Shown in pieces: positions 18,490-30,400 of a stretch of 64,000 nt of DNA. Below the pieces are notes generated by a model. It was not told the origin of the DNA, did no database searches, and saw nothing but the letters and a program-made list of their open reading frames with translations. A program made the position numbers and the translations under genes. Positions within the stretch are counted from its first letter, which is position 1. Each line of letters opens with the position of its first letter. The stretch spans positions 118,396-182,395 of the forward strand of contig JADJYG010000016.1 of the NCBI GenBank assembly GCA_016719895.1, read 5' to 3'. This stretch comes from Saprospirales bacterium (lineage in GTDB: Bacteria; Bacteroidota; Bacteroidia; Chitinophagales; Saprospiraceae).

Positions 18490-21400
18490 GCCGGAGTTTT
18501 CACGATATCGCTCACGTCGTTGTCGCAGTTGTCCGTAGCGACGGGGAAAAGCGACTGGGCGGCAGCCAGGCCGGCGGCGTCGCTGCATTCCACGGTGCGA
18601 TCCAACATACCAGCCGCAGTTGTCCACGTGGGCGCCTTGCTGTCGTCCACCACGATCGTTTGCGTGCAAGCCACGGCATTGCCGCAGCCGTCGGAGCTGA
18701 TCCAATGTCGCGTGATGATGCTTTCCTGCGGGCAAAGGGTACTGACCGGCGGATCGTCGGCATAACTCGTCGCCAGGGTGGGGTCGCAGGCGTCGAGCGC
18801 GGTGGCCGTGCCGGTGTTGGCCGGCAGGGTGCTTTCGTCGCATTCCACGGTTACGTTGTCCGGGCAATCGATCAGCGGCGGCGTGTTGTCGGTCACGGTG
18901 ATCGTTTGCAAACAGGTCCTGCTGTTGTGGCAGGCGTCGTCTATCCAGGTGCGATTGATCGTATACTCCTGGTCGCAGGCGGTGGGAACGATCGCGTCGG
19001 CGTAGCCGATGGGCAGCGGGCCGGGGTCGCAGTTGTCTGTGGCGGTGGCCACGCCCAGCGTCGAGTTTGGCAGGTAGGGGTCGAAGCTCTGGTTTTGGGC
19101 GCATTCCACGGTTTTATTCGGCGGGCAGACAATTGCCGGCGGCTCCACGTCGCGCTTGGTAATGATTTGAATACAAGCCGCAGCGTTCTGGCAGTTGTCG
19201 GCAGCCTGCCAGGTGCGGGTGATGATCGTATCCTGCGGGCACTGTCCGACGACTTTCATGTCGGCAAACGATACCACAACGTTGGGATCGCAATTGTCCA
19301 TGGCCAGCGCGGAGCCCAGGGCCATGTTGAGCGCCGGATCGAGGCTGGCGTCGCAGGGCAGGAAGGTGATGTCCGGCGGACAAACGATGGTCGGCGCCGT
19401 ATTGTCGCTCACGCTGATGATTTGCGTTTGTGTTGTTGCGTTGCCGCAGTTGTCCACAGCCGTCCAGGTGCGGGTGATGGTGTAGTTGGTGTACGTGCAG
19501 TTGTTGATGTCGGTGCTTTGCGTGCTGGTTTGGCTAAACGAAATCACCGCTTCCGGGTCGCAGTTGTCTGTTGCCATCGGGCTGGCCGGGCCGGGCACGG
19601 CGCTGCATTCGGCCGTGATGTCGCCCGGCACGCCGCTGAGCACGGGCGCCTGGGTGTCCTGCACGGTGATGACCTGCTGGGTGGTCGTGCTGTTGTTGCA
19701 ATCGTCGGTAGCCGTCCAGGTATGCGTGATGGTGTAGTTGGTGTAGCCGCAGCTGGTGTTGTCGGTGCTTTGCGTGCTGACGGTTTCGATGTCGATCTGT
19801 ACCGAGGCATCGCAGGCGTCCGCAGCAGTAGGCGTTGCCGGCATCGGCACGGCGTTGCATTCGACGGTGGTATTAGCCGGCACGCCGGAAAACACCGGAT
19901 CGGTCGTATCCTCGATGCTAAACGTCGCCGTGGTAGCAGTGGTGTTACCGCAGGCGTCGGTGACGGTGAAGGTGACGGTTGCGCTGCCGGTGGCGCCGCA
20001 ATCGTCGCTCAGGCCATAAAAGTCGTTGCTCCAGCTGACGCCGCTGCAAATATCCGCAGCCACAGCGCCGCCGTAGTTATCCAGCCAGACTTGCAGATCG
20101 GTCAGGTTGCCCTGTCCGTCGCATTCGACCGTTTCGTCCGTAGCTTCTTCAGAAATAACCGGCGGGGTGGTATCTTCGATGGTAAACGTCGCCGTGGTGG
20201 CGTCGGTGTTGCCGCAGGCGTCGGTGGCGGTGAAGGTCACCTCAACGCTACCGGTAGCGCCGCAGTCATCGCTCAGACCGTCAAAGTCGTTGCTCCAAGT
20301 GATATCGCCACAATTATCGCTGGCGCTGGCGCCGCCGTTCGAGGCCAGCCAGTTCATCAGATCGGCTCCGTTGCCCTGTCCGTCGCACTCGACGGTTTCG
20401 TCGGACGCTTCCACGGAAATGTCCGGCGGGGTGGTGTCGTTGATGGTAAACGTCGCCGTGGTTTGGGCGGTGTTGCCACATTCGTCGGTGGCCGTAAACG
20501 TCACCTCCGCGCTGCCGGTGGCAGCGCAGCCGCCGGCCAGGCCGTCAAAATTGTGCGTCCATTCCACGTCGCCGCAAGCGTCCGTGGCTACGGCGCCGCC
20601 GTGGTCATCCAGCCAGGCTTGCAAATCGTCCAGGTTGCCCTGGCCGTCGCAATCGACCGTGAGGTCAGCGGCCGGCGTGGTGATCACCGGGGCGGTTTCG
20701 TCGATGATGGTAAAGGTGGCCGTCGTTTGCACTTCGTTGCCGCATTCGTCGGTGGCGGTAAAGGTCACCATCGCGCTGCCGGTAGCGCCGCAGTCGTCGC
20801 TCAGGCCGTCAAAGTTATTCGACCAGTTCACGGTGCCGCAGGCGTCGGTGGCGACAGCGCCGCCGTTCGAGGCCAGCCAGTCCATGAGGGCTGCGCCGTT
20901 GCCGGCGCCGTCGCATTCGACCGTGAGATCGGCGGCCGGCGTGGTGATCACCGGGGCGGTTACGTCGATGATGGCAAACGTAGCCGTCGTTTGCACTTCG
21001 TTGCCGCACTCGTCGGTGGCAGTAAAGGTGACCGTCGCGCTGCCCGTAGCGCCGCAGTCGTCGCTCAGGCCGTCAAAGTCGTTCGACCAGCTGATGTCGC
21101 CGCAATTGTCTTCTGCGACAGCGCCGCCGTGGTTGTCCAGCCAGGCTTGCAAATCGTACAGGTTGCCCTGTCCGTCGCATTCGACTGTTTCGTCGGTAGC
21201 TTCCTCAGCAATAACCGGCGGGGTGTTGTCGTCCACCGTGATGGACTGCACGCAGCTGGTCGAATTGCCGCAGTCGTCCACGGCTGTCCAGGTGCGCTCA
21301 ATAATGTAGTGTTGCGGGCAGGCCATCGGGATGGTAAATTCCACGTCGGTGTGTGTCAGTGCGGGAGACATGTCGCAGTTGTCCGACACGGTGGCAAAAC

Positions 21401-24400
21401 CCGTGGGGAAGCCCTGTCCGGGGTCGCCGGGCGCCAGCTCGTCGCTGCATTCCACCGAAACGGCGGGCGGACAGCTGAGCATGGGCGGTGTGATATCCTG
21501 CACAAAAATCGTTTGCACACAGCCTGCGGTGTTCCCGCAGGCGTCGCGCGCCAGCCAGGTACGGTTGATGGTGTATTCCTGCGGGCAATCGCCCGGGGTC
21601 GGTGGGCCGTCGTTATAGCCGATTTCCGGCGTCGAGCAGTTGTCGGTGGCCCCGGCCGTTCCGGTGGCGGGCGGCAGGGTACTTTCGGTACAGTCCACCG
21701 TCGTATTTGCCGGGCAGGAAATCGTCGGCGGCACGTTGTCGGTTACCGTGATCACCTGCGTGCAGCTGGCCGTATTGCCGGCGCCATCGGTGGCCATCCA
21801 GGTGCGGAACACGACGTAGTTGTTTTGCGGGCACAGGGTGCCGGATGATATTTCGTCAGAATGGCTCAGCGTGGGCGCCGGCGGGCAGTTGTCGGTAGCT
21901 GTGGCCGTGCCTGTAGCGCCGCCCGGGTCGAGGTTGACGCTGCAATCGACGGTGATCGGCGCCGGGCAACTGATCACCGGCGGGTCGTTGTCGGTCACGG
22001 TTACGGCAAACGAACAGGTCGCGGTGTTGTTGTTTCCGTCGGTGACCGTGTAGGTCACGATTGTCTGACCTTTGGAAAAGGTGAAATCATTCGAATAGCC
22101 GGGACTTACTGCGCCGCCCATTGGCAGGGAAAGCGGCGCCGGCATGCCGTTGCTGAAGGCGATGGTCATGGTGGCGGGGCAATAATCCGGGTTGAGGTTC
22201 AGGTCCGGGTGCGTCAGGGTGAGGGTCGTATCGCAGTCGCCGCCGTCGGTGGTGGCCAGCGTGATGTCGCCGGGGCAGTCGATGGCCGGCAGGGGTTCCA
22301 CTTTTATGACGATCACCCTGTCCATACCCGGGCAGGTTTCGCCGTCGGCGGTGCGCTGCGGGGTGATGGTGAGCATGGCCATTGTGGTGGTCGTGCCCGT
22401 ATTTGTCAGGGTGGTTACCGGGATGTAGAGGGCGTTGGGCGAGCCGCCGCCGGCATCCATGCCGTTGGGCGGGCTGGCTATCAGGTTATCGCCGCTCCAG
22501 CTCCAGAGGATGGAGTTGCTGGGGTCGGTGGTGCCGTTGCCGAGGTTGTGCCCGATGGTGAAGCCGCCAACCTGCGCGCCGGAGCAGATGCCGGCCGGCG
22601 GTTCGGGGTCGATGAGGGTCACTTTGGACAGCGGCCGTACCGTCACCGTGATCGTGGCCGGCGTGCCGGCGCAGGGGGCGAATTTCGGCGTGACGGTGAA
22701 GGTGATGTTGACGGAGTTGAGGTTGAGGTTTTCGATCATACCCATCAGCATGTTCGCCGCGGTAGTCACCATGCCTTCGCCAACGGCGGGCGGTGTGGGC
22801 GCCCCGAAATCTCCGTGCAGGAAGACGTTGTTATCGCTGGGCATGGTATTGGTAAACGTGGGCGAAATGGTCCAGGTGACCATATATTCGGTTCCCGGCG
22901 GGTTGTTGGCGCCGCCGAAATCGAGGGTGTATTTATCGCCCGAGCAGATCACGTTGTCGCTCTGCGTCAGGTTGACGGTGGGTAAAGCGGGCACGCCGCC
23001 GGGCAGGGTGAGCGTGACCTGCGCCGTGCAGGCGCTCGTGTTGCCGCACTGGTCGGTGATGGTTACGTTGACGGTGTTCAGGCCCAGGTTGGCGCAGGTG
23101 AGTGGCAGCGATACGATTTCTATGTCGATTTCACCGCAGTTGTCATAAGACTGACCTGCGACGGAGTCTGCTTGAATGTCGACCATGCCGTTGAGTCCGA
23201 GCTCAAGAGTAATGTCCTGGCAAACGGCAACAGGAGGCGTATTGTCTTTCACCGTAATGATCTGCACCTGGTCGGAAGCCGTGTTGCCGCAGTCGTCCAC
23301 CAGACTCCAGGTCCGGGTGATGACCACGTTGCAGGGATCCGTCTCATCCACCTCGTCTTCGTAGGTGGCCTGGACGACACCTCCGCAGTTGTCCATTTCG
23401 TTCGTTACATCGCCGGTTTCTTCCACGCTTTCATCGTATTCGCAGTCGGCATCCCGGAAGATCATGATGTCGGCCGGGGCCGAAAATGTCGGAGGTGTGT
23501 TGTCGATGCGTGTGTTGTAGGTGACCATGGCGCTGTTGCCGCACACGTCGGTGACCGTCACGGTAATTACCGCTGAGCAGTCGCCGGAGGTGCTTGCCGT
23601 TGTGGTCAGCGTTCCGGGGCAATTATCGCCGCTTGTCGTGGCTGCAATAGCCGCCGCTTCCGCTTCCGCTTCCGTCGGGTAGCAGGGGGCGATCTGACCG
23701 GCTGTAGCGGTTGGCGGGGTGTTGTCGATAATCGTAATGATTTGGGTAAACACCGAGCTGGTGTTGCCACAGTCGTCGGTCACGGTCCAGGTGTTGGTGT
23801 AGGTTCCAGCCTGAACGCAGGGCGGCGTTCCCGGGACAAACATTCCGGAGGTTTTTACGATGTTCGTCACATCCTGGTCGCAAAGGTCGCCGGCGACAGG
23901 GAAAAGTGCCTGTGCGGCTGCCAGGCCGGTGGCGTCGCTGCATTCGAGGGTGACGTCCAGCGCAGTGGCGGAAGTTGACCAGGTCGGCAGGGTATTGTCG
24001 GTTACGGTAATTATTTGCGTATACACCGAGCTGGTATTGCCGCAGTCGTCGGTTACGGTCCAGGTATTGGTGTAGCTGCCTTCCTGCGGGCAGGTCATGC
24101 CGGGTGCGAATGCACCGGCGGTTTTTACCGGCGTAAGCGTCTGGTCGCAATTATCCAGCGCCGCGGGCGTCTGCGCCTGTGCAGTGGCAAGAGCCATCTG
24201 GTCGCTGCATTCCACCGTCACATCCAGCGCGCCGGCCGCAGTCGTCCAGGTGGGCGCCATGCGGTCGAGCAGGGTGATGACCTGGGTATATACCAAGCTG
24301 GTAGTGCCGCAATCGTCAACCACGGTCCAGGTGTTGGTAATCGTTTCGGATTGCGGGCAGTTTTGAGGCCCTTGCACCGGCGTTCCGGGTACTTTTACGA

Positions 24401-27400
24401 TGTTGGTCACATCCATATCGCAGTTGTCCGTGGCCACGGGAAACAGCAATTGAGCGGCTATCAGGCCGGTGCCGTCGCTGCATTCCAGGGTAACATCCAG
24501 CGCGGTGGCGGAAGTTGTCCAGGTCGGCGCTTTGCTGTCGATCACTGTGATCACCTGCGTGAAGACCGAGGTGCTGGTGTTTCCGCAGTCGTCGGTCACT
24601 ACCCAGGTGTTGGTGTAGGTTCCGGCTTGCGGGCAGGGGCCAGCCACAAACGGGCCGTTTGTTTTCACGGGCGTGAGGAAAAGGTCGCAATTGTCATTCG
24701 CCGTGGGCGTCAGGCCTTGCGCGGCAGCCAGGCCGGCCACGTCGCCGCATTCCACGGTTTTGTCCAGACTTCCGGCTACGGAAGCCCAGGTGGGCACCTG
24801 GGTATCCACGATTGTAATAATTTGGGTAAACACCGAGCTGGTGTTGCCGCAGTCGTCCGTTACGGTCCAGGTGTTGGTGTAGGTGCCCGCTTGCGGGCAG
24901 GAGCCGGGCACGAACGGACCGGAAGTTTTGATGCGGTTGCTGACGTTCGGGTCGCAGTTGTCGGTGGCTTCGGGGAAAAGCGCCTGAGCGGCGGTCAGGC
25001 CATTGGCGTCGCTGCATTCGAGGGTGACGTCCAGCGCAGTGGCGGAAGTTGTCCAGGTGGGAGCCACGTTGTCGTTTACGATGATGACTTGGGTGATGGC
25101 GGTAGAATTGCCGCACATATCCGTCAGTCGGTAGGTACGCGTCACCGTACCCGAACAGGCCGGCGCCGGGCTATCGCCAACATGCGTGACGGTTACCGTG
25201 CCGCCGCAGTTGTCGACTTCGCCGGTCACGTCGTCAATATTTGCCGGCGGAATGAGGGTGGCGCAGGTGTAGGGGCCGAGGGGCGGAAGGGCGTAGGCCG
25301 TAGGGGGCGTATTGTCGATCTTCGTGGTGTAGGTGGCCGTAGCGGTATTACCGCACATGTCCGTCACCGTCACTGTAATTGTGGCCGAGCAATCGCCCAC
25401 AGTGCTGGCCGTCGTCGTCAACGTTCCGGGGCAGTTATCGCTGCTCGTCGTAGCCGCGATGGCTGCCGCTTCCGCTGCCGTCACCGTCGGGTAACACATG
25501 GCGATCTGGCCGGCAGTTGCCATCGGCGGCGTTCCGTCGATTTTGGTGATGTAGGTGGCGCTGGCAGCGTTGCCGCACATGTCGGTGACCGTCACGATGA
25601 TCGTGACCTGGCAATCGCCGGCGGTGCTGGGAATCGTGGTGGCAGTCGCATTCAGCATGCCCGGGCAGTTGTCGCTGCTCATGGTGGCCGCTATGGCGGC
25701 CGCTTCCGCTGCCGCCACCGTCGGGTAACACATGGCAATCGTGCCGGCTGTTGCCGTCGGAGCCGTGTTGTCGATCTTCGTGGTGTAGGTGACCGTAGCG
25801 GTATTGCCGCACATGTCCGTCACCGTCACGGTGATCACCGCCGAGCAAGTCCCTGCCGTGCTGGCCGTCGTCGTCAACGTTCCAGGGCAGTCATCGCTGC
25901 TCGTCGTAGCCGCTATGGCCGCCGCTTCCGCTGCCGCCACCGTCGGGTAACACATGGCAATCTGGCCGGCTGTTGCCGTCGGCGCCGTGTTGTCGATCTT
26001 CGTGGTGTAAGTGACCGTAGCGGCATTGCCGCACATGTCTGTCACCGTCACGGTAATCACCGCCGAGCAAGTCCCTGCCGTGCTGGCCGTCGTCGTCAAC
26101 GTTCCGGGGCAGTTATCACTGCTCGTCGTGGCCGCTATGGCGGCCGCTTCCGCTGCCGCCACCGTCGGATAACACATGTTTATTGTGCCGGCTGTTGCCG
26201 TCGGAGCCGTGTTGTCGATCTTCGTGGTGTACGTCACGCTGGCGGCATTGCCGCACATGTCCGTCACCGTCACGGTAATCACCACCGAACAAGTCCCTGC
26301 CGTGCTGGCCGTCGTCGTCAACGTTCCGGGGCAGTTATCGCTGCTCGTCGTGGCCGCTATAGCGGCCGCTTCCGCCGCCGCTACCGTCGGGTAGCACATG
26401 TTTATCGTGCCGGCTGTTGCCGTCGGCGGCGTATTGTCGATCTTTGTGGTGTAGGTGACCGTAGCGGTATTGCCGCACATGTCCGTCACCGTCACGGTGA
26501 TCACCGCCGAGCAAGTCCCTGCCGTGCTGGCCGTCGTCGCCAGTGTTCCGGGGCAGTTATCGTTGCTCGTCGTGGCCGCTATGGCGGCCGCTTCCGCTGC
26601 CGCCACCGTCGGGTAGCACATGGCGATCTGGCCGGCTGTTGCCGTCGGCGCCGTGTTGTCGATCTTCGTCGTGTAGGTGACCGTAGCGGCATTGCCGCAC
26701 ATGTCCGTCACCGTCACGGTAATCACCGCCGAACAAGTCCCTGCTGTGCTGGCCGTCGTCGTCAACGTTCCGGGGCAGTTATCGTTGCTCGTCGTGGCCG
26801 CTATGGCGGCCGCTTCCGCTGCCGCCACCGTCGGGTAGCACATGGCAATCTGGCCGGCTGTTGCCGTCGGCGCCGTGTTGTCGATCTTCGTCGTGTAGGT
26901 GACCGTAGCGGTATTGCCGCACATGTCCGTCACCGTCACGGTAATCACCGCCGAACAAGTCCCTGCCGTGCTGGCCGTCGTCGTCAACGTTCCGGGGCAG
27001 TTATCGCTGCTCGTCGTGGCCGCTATGGCGGCCGCTTCCGCTGCCGCCACCGTCGGGTAACACATGTTTATCGTGCCGGCTGTTGCCGTCGGAGCTGCGT
27101 TGTCGATCTTCGTGGTGTAAGTGACCGTAGCGGCATTGCCGCACATGTCCGTCACCGTCACTGTGATCACCGCCGAACAAGTCCCTGCCGTGCTGGCCGT
27201 CGTCGTCAACGTTCCAGGACAGTTATCGTTGCTCGTCGTAGCCACTATGGCGGCCGCTTCCGCTGCCGCCACCGTCGGGTAACACATGTTTATTGTGCCG
27301 GCTGTTGCCGTCGGCGCCGTGTTGTCGATCTTCGTCGTGTAGGTGGCCGTAGCGGTATTGCCGCACATGTCCGTCACCGTCACGGTAATTGTGGCCGAGC

Positions 27401-30400
27401 AATCGCCCACAGTGCTGGCCGTCGTCGTCAACGTTCCGGGGCAGTTATCGCTGCTCGTCGTGGCAGCAATGGCGGCCGCCTCCGCTGCCGCCACCGTCGG
27501 GTAGCACATGTTTATCGTGCCGGCTGTTGCCGTCGGCGCTGTGTTGTCGATCTTCGTGGTGTAGGTGACCGTAGCGGCATTGCCGCACATGTCCGTCACC
27601 GTCACGGTGATCACCGCCGAACAAGTCCCTGCCGTGCTGGCCGTCGTCGTCAACGTTCCAGGGCAGTTATCGTTGCTCGTCGTAGCCGCTATGGCTGCCG
27701 CTTCCGCTGCCGCCACCGTCGGGTAGCACATGGCGATCTGGCCGGCTGTTGCCGTCGGAGCCGTGTTGTCGATCTTCGTCGTGTAGGTGACCGTAGCGGT
27801 ATTGCCGCACATGTCCGTCACCGTCACGGTAATCACCGCCGAACAAGTCCCTGCCGTGCTGGCCGTCGTCGTCAACGTTCCGGGGCAGTTATCGCTGCTC
27901 GTCGTGGCAGCTATGGCTGCCGCTTCCGCTGCCGCCACCGTCGGGTAACACATGTTTATTGTGCCGGCTGTTGCCGTCGGCGCTGTGTTGTCGATCTTCG
28001 TCGTGTAGGTGACCGTAGCGGTATTGCCGCACATGTCCGTCACCGTCACTGTGATCACCGCCGAACAAGTCCCTGCCGTGCTGGCCGTCGGCGTCAACGT
28101 TCCAGGGCAGTCATCGCTGCTCGTCGTAGCCGCTATGGCTGCCGCTTCCGCTGCCGCCACCGTCGGGTAGCACATGTTTATCGTGCCGGCTGTTGCCGTC
28201 GGGTCCTGCGTATCGACGAGATAAACCGTCCGCATACAGGGAGTGGCGGTATTATCGCAGTCGTCCTGCGCAGTAAAGGTAATCGTCAGGCCCATGCTCG
28301 GGCTGGCGGTGCATTCCAGGGCCGGCACGGTCGAGCCGTTGTAGTCGGTTTCGACGAAGATTTCCTGGTCGCAGGCATCCGTCACGGTGGCCGTCGCTAT
28401 CCAGGCATTGATGCTTGCCACGTAATCCGGGCCGTCCACGCCGCATTCCAGGGTCAGGTCGGTCGGGGGGCAAGTGAGCGTGGGCGCCTGGGTATCGTCC
28501 AGGTACACTGTAGCCGTGCATTCGGCCGTATTTTCGGCGTCATCGGTGGCGGTGAAGGTCACGGTCAGGCCGTTGACAAGATCACAGTCCAGGTCCGGAA
28601 CTGCGTTGACGTAATCGTCTGTAATATCAACGTCCTGGTCGCAGTTGTCCGTGGCGGAAGCCGTTGCGATCCAGGTTTCGATTTGTGCAACATAATCCGA
28701 GCCGTCAACGCATTGCAGGCTCAGGTTCACCGGGCAAGTGATTTCGGGGTTTTGCTCGTCTGCCACCGTCACCGTGTATGAGCAGGTCGTATTATTCATG
28801 GCGCCGTCGGTAACGGAATAGGTGACGGTTGTTTCTCCCAAGCCGAAAGTATAGCTGTCCATACCGCCGGGCGTCACTGTGCCGCCCATTGGCAGGCCGG
28901 GAGCGCCGGGCGTACCGCTGAAGGCGATGGTCATGGAATACGGGCAATTGGCATTATTGGTATTGACTTGCGGATGCATGATTTTTACCACTGCGGAGCA
29001 GAGGTCTTCATCCGTACCCACTTCCACGGCAGGGGGGCAGCTGATCTGCGGCGCCGGCTCTACCAGGATTTGCACGGTGTAGGGCGGCCCTTCGCAGAGC
29101 AGGTTATTCGCGTTGAGGCGTTTTGGGATAATGGTCAGGGTAGCCGTTTGGGCCGTAGCGCTGGTATTCGTCAGCGTAGTTGCCGAAACGATCAGGCCGT
29201 CGCTGCCGTCGGTATCGGAGCCGTTGGCCGGATTGGCCGTAATATCCGTGCCGCTCCACATCCACATGATTTGGTTACTACTTGGTCCGGGCACGATGTT
29301 ATGGGTGACGGTAAATGCCCCGACCGAAGCGCCGGAGCAGATGGCTGCGGGCGGCGCGGGCGCAATGCTTACCACCTGCGGAAGCGGGCGCACGATGACG
29401 GAGATCATTTGCGGCGTGCCGGGGCAGCCGTTGGTTTTCGGCGTTACGGTGAAGGTGATGGTTACGGAGTTGACGTTGGTATTGTTGATCGGTCCGCTCA
29501 GGCTAAGCGCGGAAGTCGGCAGCATGCCTTCGCCCGGGACGCCCCCGAAGTCGCCGCCCAGGGTGACGTTTTCATCAAGAGGCATCGTAGTTGTAAAGGT
29601 GGGCGCGATCGTCCAGGTGACCATGTATGTGGTTCCCGGCGGGTTGTTAGAGCCGCCGAGATTCAAGGTGTACGTATCGTTGGGACACATTTCGCCCAGA
29701 GCGGGCGTCTGGCTGAGCGACACGGTGGGCAGGGAAGTGCCGCCACCGTTGAAGGTCAGGTACACTTGCGCGGTGCAGGTACTGGTATTGCCGCAGGCAT
29801 CCGTCGCCTGCAGCGTGGTGGGCGACTGAACGCCGATATTGGCGCAGCCGACTAATTGTAAGGAAATGATTTCGACCGGGATCAAATCGCAGTTGTCGCT
29901 CGAACCGTTATCTACTTGGTCAGCCGGGACAGGTACGGGCAATAGATCTTCTGGCGCGAGTTCAATTGTAATGTCCTGGCAAAGCGCTGTTGGCGGCACG
30001 TTGTCATCCACGGTTATCTTGTGCGAACAAGTTGCCGTGTTGCCGCAGAGGTCGGAGACCTGGTACGTGCGGGTGATCATTTCCGGGCAACTACCGTTGT
30101 CTGAAACTTCACTGGAGAGAAAACTCATGGCGTTCAGGTCGCAGTTGTCTGAAGCGCTGCCGCCAGCCATTACCAATCCGGCCACAGAGGTATAAGCAGG
30201 TTGTTCATCAGCCGAACAACTGGCTGTCAAATCGGGCGGGCAAGTCAGCGCAGGAAGTGTGTTGTCATCCACGGTAACCGTCTGGGTACAGGTGGTTGTA
30301 TTGCCGCAAAGGTCGGCGATGCGGTAGGTGCGCGTCACCACTTCCGGGCAGGTCATGCTGTTGGAACTTCCACCCACAAAGGCGAAGCTGGCCGGGTTGA

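Noticed and set aside
9328..21848. Several long plus-strand open frames (815, 870, 1,007 and 1,125 residues) over the giant gene
   Set aside because: All lie opposite HYR-encoding DNA and read as low-complexity alanine/valine/arginine sequence without any family signature.
25307..28206. CRISPR or satellite DNA interpretation of the 222-bp repeats
   Set aside because: The units are a multiple of three, open in one frame throughout and encode a conserved HYR-like unit; they are protein repeats.
24015..28781. A 1,588-residue plus-strand open frame over the tandem repeats
   Set aside because: It is antisense to the giant gene; its product is an arginine/histidine-rich pattern repeating with the 222-bp units, with no recognisable domain, signal peptide or promoter. 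Codon bias of the real strand keeps the complement open.
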